Origin: Sideroxyarcus sp.
GTDB lineage: Bacteria > Pseudomonadota > Gammaproteobacteria > Burkholderiales > Gallionellaceae
Assembly: GCA_030652215.1 (NCBI GenBank)
Contig: JAUSBC010000018.1
Span: forward strand, 1-64,000
Reading direction: 5' to 3'
Length of the DNA: 64,000 bases
Position numbers and translations under genes: made by a program. Positions 9,160 to 18,247 of this stretch are shown here, piece after piece (positions within the stretch are counted from its first letter, which is position 1; each line of letters opens with the position of its first letter). The notes under the pieces were generated by a model that worked only from the letters and a program-made list of their open reading frames with translations, did not search any database and had not been told where the DNA came from.

Positions 9160-9885
9160 ATGAAACTAATCAAGAAACTATGGTTGCTGGTGCTGCTGTC
9201 GATGGCGCCGGTAATGGTGTCCGCCTCTACCGGCGTTCACCTGGATAAGGCGCCGGCCAGTCTGAGTGACAAGGCTTCGCTGCAACGCGGGGCGCAGTTC
9301 TTTGTCGCCAATTGCCTGGCTTGCCACAGTGCCGCCTATCTGCGCTACAACCGTCTGATGGATATCGGCATGAGCGAGGAAGAGATCAGAAAATTGCTGC
9401 CGGAAGGCAGCAAGCTGGGCTCAACCATGCAAGCCATGATGGATTCCGAGTCCGCCAAGATGGCGTTCGGCGCGGCACCTCCCGACCTGTCGGTGATTGC
9501 CCGTTCACGCGGTACGGATTATCTGTACACCTATCTGCGCAGCTTCTACGTGGATCCCACTCGTCCTTCCGGCGTGAACAACGTTATATTCCCGCTGGCG
9601 GCAATGCCCAATATCCTGGGTCCGCTGCAGGGTGACCAGGAATTGGTCGTGGAAAAGCATGAAGGCGGCCATGAGGTACAAACGCTGAAACTGACGACTC
9701 CGGGCACCATGAGCACCAAAGAGTTCGATGCAACAGTCGGCGATCTGGTCAACTTCCTCGACTTTATGGGCGAGCCGGCCAAGCTGGTACGTTACACGTA
9801 CGGCTATATTGTGATCGGTTTCCTGTTCTTGCTCTTGCTTCTGACTTATGCACTGAAAAAAGAGTTCTGGAAGGACGTTCACTAA
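9160..9885 (+). CDS. petC: PetC, cytochrome c1 of bc1 complex
   Basis: 241-residue cytochrome c1 that passes electrons from the Rieske centre to soluble cytochrome c. A signal peptide (LWLLVLLSMAPVMVSAS) exports it, heme c is bound at CLACH (Cys52-His56), and a C-terminal helix (YIVIGFLFLLLLLTYAL) anchors it. A GAGAGG ribosome site precedes the ATG. It is the last gene of petABC before a terminator-like hairpin at 9952. Confidence 0.97.
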   Translation: MKLIKKLWLLVLLSMAPVMVSASTGVHLDKAPASLSDKASLQRGAQFFVANCLACHSAAYLRYNRLMDIGMSEEEIRKLLPEGSKLGSTMQAMMDSESAKMAFGAAPPDLSVIARSRGTDYLYTYLRSFYVDPTRPSGVNNVIFPLAAMPNILGPLQGDQELVVEKHEGGHEVQTLKLTTPGTMSTKEFDATVGDLVNFLDFMGEPAKLVRYTYGYIVIGFLFLLLLLTYALKKEFWKDVH

Positions 9886-9951
9886 CGCCGAATTGAAATT
9901 AGGGGTGTGTTTGTGGTAACTTCCGCACCCCGTTTCACCCAGTGCCAAACG

Positions 9952-9986
9952 GGCGGAGCCATAAAAGCTTCGCCTTTTGGTTTTTT
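9952..9986 (+). terminator. Rho-independent terminator or attenuator after petC
   Basis: GGCGGAGC (9952-9959) pairs with GCTTCGCC (9967-9974) around a 7-base loop and is followed by TTTTGGTTTTTT. It lies 32 bases before sspA, so it may only partly separate petABC from sspAB. Confidence 0.6.
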
Positions 9987-10017
9987 GTCGCAGCGTTTTA
10001 TCGTGTAGGTGGTTCTT

Positions 10018-10617
10018 ATGATGACACTTTATTCCGGGACAACCGATCCCTACAGTCACCGTTGCCGTTTCGTTTTGTTCGAAAAGGGCATGGATTTCCA
10101 GGTCATAGACGTGGACGTCTTCAACAAGCCGGAAGACTTGGCGGTAATGAATCCGTACAACACCGTGCCGGTCCTGGTCGAACGCGACCTGATCCTGTAC
10201 GAAGCCAATATCATCAATGAATACATAGACGAGCGCTTTCCGCACCCGCAATTGATGCCGCCCGATCCCGTGATGCGCGCGCGTGCCCGTCTGTTCCTGC
10301 ACCGCTTCGAGAACGAATTGTTCTGCCATATCCCCGGTCTGGAAAACAGCAACGCCAAGATCGCCGAAAAGGCACGCGCGGCGGTACGCGAGAATCTGAC
10401 GCAGATTTCCCCCGTGTTCACCAAGCAGAAGTTCATGCTGGGCGACGAGTTTTCCATGCTCGACGTGGCCATCGCGCCCTTGCTGTGGCGTCTGGATCAC
10501 TACGGCATCCAGCTCGACAAGGAAGCCGCACCGCTGATGAAGTATTCCGAGCGCCTGTTTTCGCGTCCGGCCTACATCGAGGCGATGACACCGGCTGAAA
10601 AAGCAATGCGCAAGTGA
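10018..10617 (+). CDS. sspA: SspA, stringent starvation protein A
   Basis: 199-residue glutathione-S-transferase-fold protein that binds RNA polymerase under starvation in enterobacteria. It has an N-terminal thioredoxin-like domain (YSGTTDPYSHRCRFVLFEKGM, NTVPVLVERDLILYE) and a helical C-terminal domain. AGGTGG lies 5 bases before ATG 10018; ATG 10021 is equally possible. The petABC-sspA-sspB order is conserved in betaproteobacteria. GST catalytic residues are not expected in this branch. Confidence 0.93.
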   Translation: MMTLYSGTTDPYSHRCRFVLFEKGMDFQVIDVDVFNKPEDLAVMNPYNTVPVLVERDLILYEANIINEYIDERFPHPQLMPPDPVMRARARLFLHRFENELFCHIPGLENSNAKIAEKARAAVRENLTQISPVFTKQKFMLGDEFSMLDVAIAPLLWRLDHYGIQLDKEAAPLMKYSERLFSRPAYIEAMTPAEKAMRK

Positions 10618-10630
10618 TTTCAGGTCCGGC

Positions 10631-11035
10631 ATGAGCGAACCCTCCACCAAGCCCTACCTGATTCGCGCCATCTTCGACTGGTGCGCGGATGCCGGGTACA
10701 CGCCGTATCTGGCAGTGAAGGTGGATGAATACACGCAAGTGCCCATGGCCTTCGTCAAAGACGGCAAGATCGTGCTCAATATCGGCATGGACGCAGTGCG
10801 CAACCTGCAAATGGGCAACGAGGACATCACCTGCGGCGGCCGTTTCGGCGGCGTGGCACACCAGCTCATCGTGCCGATGTCCGCAGTGATCGGCATTTTT
10901 GCCAAGGAAACCGGGCAGGGGCTGGTGTTTCAGGGGCAGGAATCCACGCCGACTGGTCCGGTAACCGGAACGGGTGAGCCGCCGCCCGACGAACCGCCTC
11001 CGCAGGGCAAGCCCACGCTCAGGGTGGTGAAGTAA
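10631..11035 (+). CDS. sspB: SspB, ClpXP protease specificity-enhancing factor
   Basis: 134-residue adaptor that delivers ssrA-tagged proteins to ClpXP. The N-terminal SspB fold is clear (PYLIRAIFDWCADAGYTPYL, FGGVAHQLIVPMSAVIGIFA). It is followed by a flexible acidic/proline-rich linker (GTGEPPPDEPPPQ) and a short C-terminal ClpX-docking tail ending LRVVK. It lies 13 bases after sspA and ends at a bidirectional terminator shared with rpoH. Confidence 0.95.
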   Translation: MSEPSTKPYLIRAIFDWCADAGYTPYLAVKVDEYTQVPMAFVKDGKIVLNIGMDAVRNLQMGNEDITCGGRFGGVAHQLIVPMSAVIGIFAKETGQGLVFQGQESTPTGPVTGTGEPPPDEPPPQGKPTLRVVK

Positions 11036-11036
11036 C

Positions 11037-11067
11037 AAAAAAGCCGCAGATCGCTCTGCGGCTTTTT
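11037..11067. terminator. Bidirectional terminator between sspB and rpoH
   Basis: Perfect 10-bp stem AAGCCGCAGA / TCTGCGGCTT with loop TCGC, flanked by an A tract on the left and a T tract on the right. It can end transcription from both convergent genes. Confidence 0.9.
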
Positions 11068-11084
11068 CTTTGGAGCGGAAAGGC

Positions 11085-11954
11085 TCAGGTTGCGGCAGGC
11101 AGAGCCAAATGTGCCTGCATTTTGCTCAAGGCCTTCTGCTCGATCTGGCGGATGCGCTCGGCAGATACCTTGAATTCGGCAGCCAGTTCGTGCAGCGTCG
11201 CCGCATGCTCTTCCTCTTCGCGCAACCAGCGCGCTTCCACGATGCGGCGGCTGCGTTCGTCCAGGCTCGCCAAGGCTTGCGCCAATCCCGTAGTGTGCAG
11301 GTGCTCACGTTCCGCAGCCTCAAGGATATAGGAAGGCTCGTGCTCTGCGTTGTCGGCCAGGTAGCTGATGGGGGAATAGCTCTCGTCCTCTTCGCCAGCC
11401 AGCGGCTCAAGCGCGATCTCGTGCCCCGCAAAACGCGCTTCCATATCCACTACATCGTGTTCGCTCACGTTGAGTTGTTTGGCAATCTCGCTCACCTGCT
11501 GCGGACGCAATGGCTCCAGCCCCTGTTTCAGGCTGCGCAGGTTGAAGAACAGCTTGCGTTGCGCCTTGGTGGTGGCGATCTTCACCATGCGCCAGTTGCG
11601 GATCACGTATTCATGGATCTCGGCGCGAATCCAGTGCAAGGCGAACGACACCAGCCGCACGCCGCGAGCCGGATCGTAACGTTTCACGGCCTTCATCAAG
11701 CCGATATTGCCTTCCTGGATCAAATCCGCCTGCGGCAGGCCGTAACCGGCAAAACCGCGCGCCACGCTGACGACGACGCGCAAGTGAGAGACCACCAACT
11801 GGCGGGCTGCATCCAGATCGTTCTGCTCCTTGAAGCGGGTCGCCAAGGCCAACTCCTCCTCATGCGACAGCACCGGAAAGCGATTCACGGCCTGAACATA
11901 CCCCTCCAGACTGCCTACGGCAGACGGTATCGGTAGATTCATGGTTGCATTCAT
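11085..11954 (-). CDS. rpoH: RpoH, heat-shock sigma factor (sigma-32)
   Basis: 289-residue sigma-70 family factor. Region 2 shows the core-binding/-10 residues (GLPQADLIQEGNIGLMKAV; FALHWIRAEIHEYVI), the RpoH-specific box QRKLFFNLR is present, and region 4 carries the -35 helix-turn-helix (ELAAEFKVSAERIRQIEQKA). AGGAGG stands 7 bases before the ATG. I did not identify a thermometer-like structure by eye. It converges on sspB. Confidence 0.96.
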   Translation of the reverse strand: MNATMNLPIPSAVGSLEGYVQAVNRFPVLSHEEELALATRFKEQNDLDAARQLVVSHLRVVVSVARGFAGYGLPQADLIQEGNIGLMKAVKRYDPARGVRLVSFALHWIRAEIHEYVIRNWRMVKIATTKAQRKLFFNLRSLKQGLEPLRPQQVSEIAKQLNVSEHDVVDMEARFAGHEIALEPLAGEEDESYSPISYLADNAEHEPSYILEAAEREHLHTTGLAQALASLDERSRRIVEARWLREEEEHAATLHELAAEFKVSAERIRQIEQKALSKMQAHLALPAAT

Positions 11955-12077
11955 GGCATTTCCTCCTCTTTTGCTAATTCTAGCACTCGCGAAGTCAGAG
12001 TGCCAAGGTCGGAGAAAGTTCGTCCCGGGCGTTGCAAGATGGACCGGGGAGGCATTTGTAAGGCTTGCGGCCTGGCA

Positions 12078-12086
12078 TGGTAGAAT
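12078..12086 (+). promoter_or_regulatory. Extended -10 element of glyA
   Basis: TGGTAGAAT fits the extended -10 pattern TGnTAnAAT and lies 44 bases before the glyA ATG. A poor -35 (TTGTAA, 12056) is 19 bases away. The same TAGAAT core precedes ribBA, glnS and trpC in this window. Confidence 0.5.
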
Positions 12087-12129
12087 CCGCGCCTTCCTGT
12101 TTTACAACCATTAATTTAGGATACTTGCC

Positions 12130-13377
12130 ATGTTCTCCGCCAAAAACACCATTGCCGTGACCGATCCCGAACTTTGGGCCGCGATTCAGAACGAAAACCG
12201 CCGCCAGGAGGATCACATCGAGCTGATCGCCTCGGAAAACTACACCAGCCCGGCGGTAATGGAAGCGCAAGGCAGCAAGTTGACCAACAAATATGCGGAA
12301 GGCTATCCCGGCAAGCGCTACTACGGCGGCTGCGAATTCGTGGACGTGGCCGAGCAACTGGCCATAGACCGCGCCAAGGCGCTGTTTGGCGCCGAATACG
12401 CCAACGTGCAGCCGCATTCCGGCTCGCAGGCCAACCAGGCGGTCTACGTCTCCGTGCTGAAGCCCGGCGACACCATTATGGGCATGAGCCTGGCGCACGG
12501 CGGCCACCTCACCCACGGCGCCTCGGTGAACATCAGCGGCAAGCTGTACAACGCCATCCAGTACGGCCTGAACGACAAGGAAGAGATCGACTACGACCAG
12601 GTGCAGAAGCTGGCCACCGAGCACAAGCCCAAGATGATCGTGGCCGGCGCCTCCGCCTACGCACTGGTGATCGACTGGAAGCGCTTCCGCGCCATCGCCG
12701 ACAGCGTCGGCGCTTACCTGTTCGTGGACATGGCGCACTACGCTGGTCTGGTTGCGGCGGGCTACTATCCGAATCCGGTCGGCATCGCCGACTTCGTCAC
12801 CACCACCACCCACAAGACCCTGCGCGGTCCGCGCGGCGGCCTGATCCTGGCCAAAGCCGAACACGAGAAGGCGCTCAACTCCGCCATTTTCCCCGCGTTG
12901 CAAGGCGGCCCGCTGATGCACGTCATCGCGGCCAAGGCGGTTGCGTTCAAGGAAGCGGCAAGCAAGGAATTCAAGGTCTACCAGAAGCAAGTGATCGACA
13001 ACGCGCGCGTGATGGCGAAAGTGTTGACCGAACGCGGTGTGCGCATCGTCTCCGGCCGTACCGACAGCCACGTGTTCCTGGTCGACCTGCGTGCCAAGAA
13101 GCTCACCGGCAAGGATGCCGAAGCGGCTTTGGGCCGTGCACACATTACCGTGAACAAGAACGCCATCCCCAACGATCCCGAGAAGCCTTTCGTGACCTCC
13201 GGTATCCGCATCGGTTCGCCCGCCATGACCACGCGCGGCTTCAAGGAACTGGAAGCTGAAAAACTGGCGCACCTGATCGCCGACGTGCTGGACGCGCCGA
13301 ACGACGAGGCAGTGACCGCGCGCGTAATCGGAGAAGTGAAGAAGCTCACCACCGCGTTCCCGGTCTACGGCGCCTAA
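12130..13377 (+). CDS. glyA: GlyA, serine hydroxymethyltransferase
   Basis: 415-residue PLP enzyme that interconverts serine and glycine while charging tetrahydrofolate with a one-carbon unit. The PLP lysine is in [15 protein letters not shown]-terminal [19 protein letters not shown] and [13 protein letters not shown] are typical. Full length. The glyA-nrdR-ribD order is common in betaproteobacteria. Confidence 0.98.
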   Translation: MFSAKNTIAVTDPELWAAIQNENRRQEDHIELIASENYTSPAVMEAQGSKLTNKYAEGYPGKRYYGGCEFVDVAEQLAIDRAKALFGAEYANVQPHSGSQANQAVYVSVLKPGDTIMGMSLAHGGHLTHGASVNISGKLYNAIQYGLNDKEEIDYDQVQKLATEHKPKMIVAGASAYALVIDWKRFRAIADSVGAYLFVDMAHYAGLVAAGYYPNPVGIADFVTTTTHKTLRGPRGGLILAKAEHEKALNSAIFPALQGGPLMHVIAAKAVAFKEAASKEFKVYQKQVIDNARVMAKVLTERGVRIVSGRTDSHVFLVDLRAKKLTGKDAEAALGRAHITVNKNAIPNDPEKPFVTSGIRIGSPAMTTRGFKELEAEKLAHLIADVLDAPNDEAVTARVIGEVKKLTTAFPVYGA

Positions 13378-13380
13378 GAC

Positions 13381-13473
13381 GATGAGAAGGGGGAAGAGGG
13401 AAGGGGGAAGGGTAGGGGCGGATGTCCGCCAGCCTGCTTCTTCCCTTCTCCCTTCTCCCTTCTCCCTTCCCCT
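13381..13473. repeat. Polypurine/polypyrimidine palindrome with 7-bp tandem repeat before nrdR
   Basis: A purine arm (13381-13412, GAAGGGGGAAGAGGGAAGG and onward) is matched by a pyrimidine arm (13437-13473) made of CCCTTCT units, three in tandem plus a variant. Between them is a small hairpin GGCGGA-tg-TCCGCC. The pyrimidine arm ends exactly at the nrdR ATG, so nrdR has no Shine-Dalgarno. The repeat could change length by slippage. Confidence 0.8.
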
Positions 13474-13950
13474 ATGAAATGCCCTTTCTGCAAGCACCCC
13501 GCCACCCAAGTCGTTGACACTCGCGAAAACGAGGAAGGCGACAGCATCCGGCGCCGGCGGCGCTGTCTGGCGTGCGACAAGCGCTTCACCACGTATGAGA
13601 TCGTGGAGTTGCGCATGCCGCAGGTGGTCAAGCAGAACGGTATGCGCAGCGAGTTCGACGAGGAGAAGTTGCGCACCAGTTTTACCCGCGCGCTACACAA
13701 GCGCCCGGTTCCCACCGAATTGGTCGATGCCGCCATCGACAACGTCACGCAAAAAGTCTTTGCCCTGGGTGAACGCGAGATCGGTTCGCGCCAGATCGGC
13801 GAGATGGTGATGAAAGAGTTGCTCAAGCTCGACAAGGTCGCCTACATCCGCTTCGCCTCCGTGTACAAGAGTTTCCAGGACGTCGGCGATTTCTCCGATG
13901 CCATCGACGCGGTCAAGAATACCCGGCGCCGCCAGAGCGACAAAAAATGA
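13474..13950 (+). CDS. nrdR: NrdR, transcriptional repressor of ribonucleotide reductase genes
   Basis: 158-residue repressor: zinc ribbon CPFC...CLAC at residues 3-34 and an ATP-cone domain (about 49-139) that senses ATP/dATP. Length and start (MKCPFCKHP) are canonical. There is no ribosome site: the bases before the ATG are a pure pyrimidine run belonging to the repeat at 13381. The stop overlaps ribD by ATGA. Confidence 0.96.
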   Translation: MKCPFCKHPATQVVDTRENEEGDSIRRRRRCLACDKRFTTYEIVELRMPQVVKQNGMRSEFDEEKLRTSFTRALHKRPVPTELVDAAIDNVTQKVFALGEREIGSRQIGEMVMKELLKLDKVAYIRFASVYKSFQDVGDFSDAIDAVKNTRRRQSDKK

Positions 13951-15035
13951 ATGCTGCTGACAGCCAGTGGATGGCGCAGGCCTTGCGCCTCGCCGAACAG
14001 GGGCTGTATACGACCTCGCCCAATCCGCGCGTTGGCTGCGTGCTGGTTAAAGACAATACAATCATCGGCGAAGGCTGGCACGAACGTGCCGGCGAACCGC
14101 ATGCCGAAGTGCATGCCTTGCGTGCGGCCGGAAACGCGGCGCACGGGGCGACGGCTTACGTCACTCTGGAACCCTGCAGTCACTACGGGCGCACGCCGCC
14201 CTGTGCCGACGCGCTCATCGCGGCAGGCGTTGCCCGTGTGAGCGTAGCGATGCAGGACCCCAATCCGCTGGTGGCCGGGCAGGGTATCGCCAAATTGCGT
14301 GCTGCCGGAATCGAAGTTGAGAGCGGCCTGATGGAAGCCGCTGCGCGCGAATTGAATGTCGGCTTCATTGCACGCATGACGCGCGGCACACCCTGGGTGC
14401 GCAGCAAAATCGCCGCGAGTCTGGATGGACGCACGGCACTGGCCAACGGCACCAGCAAATGGATCACCGGCGAGGCGGCGCGGCGCGACGTGCAGCATTG
14501 GCGCGCGCGTTCCTGTGCGGTGCTCACCGGCATCGGCACGGTGCTGGCGGACGATCCGCAGCTCAACGTAAGAACGCCCTCCGGCGCGCGGCAGCCTTTG
14601 CGCGTGGTGCTGGACAGCGAATTGCGCATATCGGGCAGCGCGCAAATATTGCAGGGCAAGCACGTACTCATTTACACCGCCTGTGCGGATGCGGCCAAGC
14701 GTTCTGCAATCGAGGCCTGCGGCGCAGACGTGGTCGTGCTGCCGGGCGCGGATGGAAAGGTGGATTTGTCCGCGATGTTGCGCGATCTGGCGCAGCGCGG
14801 CGTCAACGAACTGCTGGTGGAGGCGGGGCGCACCGTGAATGGCGCGCTGCTCAAAGCGGGTCTGGTGGACGAAGTGGTGCTGTATCTCGCGCCGCAGTTG
14901 TTGGGCGATGCAGCGCGCGGCCTGGCGGATCTGGGCGAACTCACGCGCTTGCCGGGCGTGGCACTTGTCTGGAACGACGTGAGACAAGTGGGCGCCGATC
15001 TTCGAATTATTGCAAAAATATCAAAGGAGAAATAA
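13947..15035 (+). CDS. ribD: RibD, riboflavin-specific deaminase/reductase
   Basis: 362-residue bifunctional enzyme. The N-terminal cytidine-deaminase-like domain (about 1-145) has the zinc site HAEVHAL and [11 protein letters not shown]. The C-terminal reductase domain (about 150-360) has SLDGRTAL and the end motif [17 protein letters not shown]. It performs the deamination and side-chain reduction after GTP cyclohydrolase II. It overlaps nrdR by four bases; ribE starts two bases after its stop. Confidence 0.97.
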   Translation: MNAADSQWMAQALRLAEQGLYTTSPNPRVGCVLVKDNTIIGEGWHERAGEPHAEVHALRAAGNAAHGATAYVTLEPCSHYGRTPPCADALIAAGVARVSVAMQDPNPLVAGQGIAKLRAAGIEVESGLMEAAARELNVGFIARMTRGTPWVRSKIAASLDGRTALANGTSKWITGEAARRDVQHWRARSCAVLTGIGTVLADDPQLNVRTPSGARQPLRVVLDSELRISGSAQILQGKHVLIYTACADAAKRSAIEACGADVVVLPGADGKVDLSAMLRDLAQRGVNELLVEAGRTVNGALLKAGLVDEVVLYLAPQLLGDAARGLADLGELTRLPGVALVWNDVRQVGADLRIIAKISKEK

Positions 15036-15037
15036 TC

Positions 15038-15634
15038 ATGTTCAGTGGAATCGTGGCCGATGTGGGGCTGATCAAATTGGCGCAGGACCGGGAGGGAGGC
15101 TTGCGCCTGACCGTGAATGCCGAAGTGCTCGGCATGGACGACGTGCAAGTTGGCGACAGCATCGCCTGCAACGGCGTGTGCCTCACCGTGGTAAAACTGG
15201 ACGGCAACGACTTTACCGTGGATGTGTCGCGCGAGACTTTGAATTGCACCACGGGTTTGGAGAAGCAGGGCGGGCACGTCAATCTGGAAAAGGCGCTGCG
15301 TTTGTCGGACCGGTTGGGCGGGCACATGGTGAGCGGTCATGTGGACGGTGTGGGCGAAGTGATCGCCTTCAACGACATCGGCGAAAGCTGGCGTCTGGTG
15401 GTGCGCGCGCCGCGCGAGCTGGCCAAGTACATTGCCATGAAAGGTTCCATCACCATCAACGGCGTCAGCCTCACGGTGAACCAGGTTTCGGGCGCGGAAT
15501 TCGAAGTGAATCTCATCCCGCATACACTGGACGTGACGACACTGAACGAACTGAAGGTCGGAACCCGGGTGAATCTGGAGATCGACCTGATCGCGCGCTA
15601 CGTTGAGCGCATGATGACTGCGGACAAGAACTAG
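15038..15634 (+). CDS. ribE: Riboflavin synthase alpha chain
   Basis: 198-residue enzyme that dismutates two 6,7-dimethyl-8-ribityllumazine molecules to riboflavin. Two tandem lumazine-binding barrels are visible: first MFSGIVADVG...VDVSRETL, second LGGHMVSGHVDG...EFEVNLIPHTL. AAAGGAGA precedes the ATG. The gene is named ribE in most bacteria and ribC in E. coli. Confidence 0.97.
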   Translation: MFSGIVADVGLIKLAQDREGGLRLTVNAEVLGMDDVQVGDSIACNGVCLTVVKLDGNDFTVDVSRETLNCTTGLEKQGGHVNLEKALRLSDRLGGHMVSGHVDGVGEVIAFNDIGESWRLVVRAPRELAKYIAMKGSITINGVSLTVNQVSGAEFEVNLIPHTLDVTTLNELKVGTRVNLEIDLIARYVERMMTADKN

Positions 15635-15643
15635 TCCCGGCGT

Positions 15644-16015
15644 CTACCTGCCCAGGCTGGGGTGTTGGCGCAAAGCCTGCAATACAAAAACAGCAATCTC
15701 CCTGGGCAGGGCCGGGCTGACTTTAAGGAAGGCCGAATAGACGCGCTTGCCGTCGAACGCGCCGTCGGCAACCAATACCGGCGATGCCTTGTATTTGCCG
15801 GGTCTGTGTTCCCCGTCGTCGACCGCCATGTGCGCGAAGCCTCGGGATGGATTCCAGGAAATGGAATGCTCGTGGTGCAGTTTGTCGTAGCACAACTCGA
15901 AGCCCACGAAATCCTGATCGTCCGACAGCCAGACGATGAGATCGAAGTTCTCGGAGTGAAACCATCTGCGTTTCGACTCTCCGGGTATCTGGCGCACGTT
16001 GCGATGTTCTTTCAT
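15644..16015 (-). CDS. Conserved hypothetical protein
   Basis: 123-residue soluble protein I do not recognise. It is rich in aromatic and His residues (RRWFHSENFDLIVWL, YDKLHHEHSISWNP) and ends with LPREIAVFVLQALRQHPSL, without signal peptide, membrane helix or metal motif. The ATG at 16015 is preferred because GGAGG lies 8 bases upstream. It is in a two-gene minus-strand unit after the methyltransferase-like gene, between ribE and ribBA. Confidence 0.75.
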   Translation of the reverse strand: MKEHRNVRQIPGESKRRWFHSENFDLIVWLSDDQDFVGFELCYDKLHHEHSISWNPSRGFAHMAVDDGEHRPGKYKASPVLVADGAFDGKRVYSAFLKVSPALPREIAVFVLQALRQHPSLGR

Positions 16016-16037
16016 GAACGCTTCCTCCGCCAGCAAG

Positions 16038-16586
16038 TTACACCAGAAACGGCACGAAACGCTTGGTGCGTTTCATGTATTCCCGGTATTGCGCGCCAAA
16101 ATATCGGACATTCTCGGACTCTTCCGTCAGGGCGGCAATCACCAGGAAGAAGCTGGCCATCAGCGCGATGCTGCCGCTCAGCCAGGACATGTGCTTGAAA
16201 AACAATCCCCAGTCCAGCAGGATCAGCGAGTTGTACATGGGGTGGCGGATGAGACGGTAGATGCCGCGGCTCACCAGCACCGTGGTTTTTTCGAACTCCA
16301 GCAAAGGGATGTCATTGCGCGCGGCATCCTGCCGGCCGAACAGGCGCAGCGACAGGTAGCTGACGACGGCCATGAACAGCGAAAGCCACATCAGCACGCT
16401 GCAAATGGTCTGGTCGAGCGCGGGCGGCGCACTGTACCAACCGTCCAGATTCATAACGACCAGTATCAGCATCAATTCCCACGCGAAAAAACGGTAAAAC
16501 CCGTGAGAATTCGGTACGCGCAACGACGCGCGCGAGATAAAGGTCAAGACTGCGGTTCCGGCAATGAAGGCGACCCATTCAGGCAT
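16038..16586 (-). CDS. Isoprenylcysteine carboxyl methyltransferase-like membrane protein
   Basis: 182-residue membrane protein with about five hydrophobic segments. The C-terminal part has the ICMT/NnrU-like signature GIYRLIRHPMYNSLILLDWGLF followed by EESENVRYFGAQYREYMKRTKRFVPF, the region that binds S-adenosylmethionine in this superfamily. The natural substrate in bacteria is generally unknown. The start is set at 16586 with GGGAG upstream; the open frame beyond it is the shadow of ribBA. Confidence 0.85.
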   Translation of the reverse strand: MPEWVAFIAGTAVLTFISRASLRVPNSHGFYRFFAWELMLILVVMNLDGWYSAPPALDQTICSVLMWLSLFMAVVSYLSLRLFGRQDAARNDIPLLEFEKTTVLVSRGIYRLIRHPMYNSLILLDWGLFFKHMSWLSGSIALMASFFLVIAALTEESENVRYFGAQYREYMKRTKRFVPFLV

Positions 16587-16654
16587 AAAAAGCTGCTCCC
16601 GGCATGTGAAGTCCGCGAATAGTACACGCGCGCGGGCGGTAGTTACAGGGTTGG

Positions 16655-16663
16655 TGATAGAAT
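16655..16663 (+). promoter_or_regulatory. Extended -10 element of ribBA
   Basis: TGATAGAAT matches an extended -10 and implies a transcript start near 16670, leaving a short leader before ATG 16698. No FMN riboswitch is possible in so short a leader, and none is seen before ribD. Confidence 0.5.
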
Positions 16664-16697
16664 CCACCCCCTTACAATGAACCCCAGAGCCGTACAC

Positions 16698-17798
16698 ATG
16701 ACAGATATCGCACCCATCACCGAAATCATCGACGAGATCCGCGCCGGGCGCATGGTCGTTCTGGTGGACGAAGAAGACCGCGAAAACGAGGGCGACCTGC
16801 TGTTCGCCGCCGAGTTCGTCACGCCGGAAGCCATCAACTTCATGATCCGCCATGCACGCGGCCTGGTCTGCCTGACGCTGACCGAGGAGCGCTGCCGCCA
16901 GCTCGGCATTTCGCACATGGCGCGCGACAACAAGAGCCCGCTGGGCACCAATTTCACGGTTTCCATCGAAGCGGCCGAGGGCGTGACCACCGGCATTTCC
17001 GCTTCCGACCGCGCCGTCACCATCAAGGCCGCTGTGAAGAAGAATGCCGGTCCTGCGGATATCGTCCAGCCCGGACACATCTTCCCCATCATGGCCAAAC
17101 CGGGTGGCGTGCTGGTGCGTGCCGGCCATACCGAAGCGGGTTGCGATCTGGCGCATATGGCCGGGCTGACGCCGGCCTCGGTGATCTGCGAGATCATCAA
17201 GGAAGACGGCGAAATGGCCCGTCTGCCCGACCTGATCCCGTTCGCCAAGGAACACGGCCTGAAGATAGGCACCATCGCCGACCTCATCGAATACCGCATC
17301 CAGACCGAGACGCTGGTCGAACGCGTCGCACGGCGCAAAGTACAGACCGCCTACGGCGAATTCGACCTCGTGAGCTACACCGACAAGACCACGCAGCGCA
17401 CCCATCTGGCGCTGGTGAAGGGCAATATCCAGCCGCAGACCGAGACGGTGGTGCGCGTGCACGAGCCGTTGTCGACGCTGGATTTCCTGGAACAGGTCAG
17501 CCTGCCCAACAGCACCAGCGTGCATGACGCGCTGAGCAAGATCAGCCAGGTCGAGGCGGGCGTGCTGGTGATGATGCACCATACCGAAACTTCCTCCAGC
17601 CTGCTGGCGCGCGCCGCGGCCACGCCGGAAGCCCATCACGCGCAGTGGGACCCGCGCAGCTACGGCATCGGCGCGCAGATCCTGCGCGACCTCACCGTCG
17701 GCAAGCTGTGCCTCATCGCCACCCCGCGCAAACTGCCCAGCATGACCGGTTTCGGCCTGGAGGTGGTGCGTTACTGTCAATGCAAGGAAACGAAATGA
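16698..17798 (+). CDS. ribB: RibBA-like: DHBP synthase with degenerate GTP cyclohydrolase II domain (RibBX type)
   Basis: 366 residues. The N-terminal domain (about 1-205) is 3,4-dihydroxy-2-butanone-4-phosphate synthase with intact motifs [11 protein letters not shown] and [11 protein letters not shown]. The C-terminal domain (about 206-366) aligns in length and position with GTP cyclohydrolase II but lacks the zinc cysteines: where RibA has Cys-x10-Cys-x-Cys after VRVH, this reads [16 protein letters not shown] with no Cys. Hybrids of this kind (RibBX in Shewanella) are reported to lack cyclohydrolase activity, so ribA is expected elsewhere. ATG 16698 is chosen from family N-termini; 16677 is an alternative. 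Confidence 0.93.
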   Translation: MTDIAPITEIIDEIRAGRMVVLVDEEDRENEGDLLFAAEFVTPEAINFMIRHARGLVCLTLTEERCRQLGISHMARDNKSPLGTNFTVSIEAAEGVTTGISASDRAVTIKAAVKKNAGPADIVQPGHIFPIMAKPGGVLVRAGHTEAGCDLAHMAGLTPASVICEIIKEDGEMARLPDLIPFAKEHGLKIGTIADLIEYRIQTETLVERVARRKVQTAYGEFDLVSYTDKTTQRTHLALVKGNIQPQTETVVRVHEPLSTLDFLEQVSLPNSTSVHDALSKISQVEAGVLVMMHHTETSSSLLARAAATPEAHHAQWDPRSYGIGAQILRDLTVGKLCLIATPRKLPSMTGFGLEVVRYCQCKETK

Positions 17799-18247
17799 AA
17801 GAGATCGAAAAAAACTTTAACGGCAAAGGCCTGCGCATCGGCATCGTGCAGAGCCGTTTCAACGAAGTGGTGTGCGAGGGACTGCTGTCCGCCTGCCGCG
17901 CGCAACTGGTGAAAAGCGGCGTGAGCGAAAACGACATCACGCTGGCCAACGTGCCCGGCGCACTGGAAATTCCGCTGGTGCTGCAAACCATGGCGCAGAG
18001 CAAGAAGTTCGATGCACTCGTTGCACTGGGTGCGGTGATACGCGGCGATACTTATCACTTTGAAGTCGTCTCCAACGAATCGGCGCGCGGCGTGGGCGAA
18101 GTGCAGCTGCACAGCGGCGTCCCCATCGCCAACGCGATCCTGACCACCGACAGCGACGAGCAGGCCGAAGTGCGCATGAACGTCAAAGGCGCGGAAGCCG
18201 CGCTGGTCGCCATCGAGATGGTGCACTTGTTGAAGGCGCTCGCATGA
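17795..18247 (+). CDS. ribH: RibH, 6,7-dimethyl-8-ribityllumazine synthase
   Basis: 150-residue lumazine synthase that joins the RibD product with DHBP from RibB. Family motifs: [40 protein letters not shown] (with catalytic His) and the C-terminal [15 protein letters not shown] 17795 overlaps the ribBA stop as ATGA with AAGGAAA upstream. ATGA coupling to nusB follows, the usual ribH-nusB pairing. Confidence 0.97.
   Translation: MKEIEKNFNGKGLRIGIVQSRFNEVVCEGLLSACRAQLVKSGVSENDITLANVPGALEIPLVLQTMAQSKKFDALVALGAVIRGDTYHFEVVSNESARGVGEVQLHSGVPIANAILTTDSDEQAEVRMNVKGAEAALVAIEMVHLLKALA

Noticed and set aside
13437-13473. Tandem CCCTTCT units considered as a CRISPR or VNTR array
   Set aside because: Units are 7 bases without spacers and no cas genes exist; it is one arm of a palindrome.
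13947-16698. FMN riboswitch controlling the riboflavin genes
   Set aside because: No conserved RFN-type leader is visible before ribD or ribBA; ribD overlaps nrdR and the ribBA leader is only about 30 bases.
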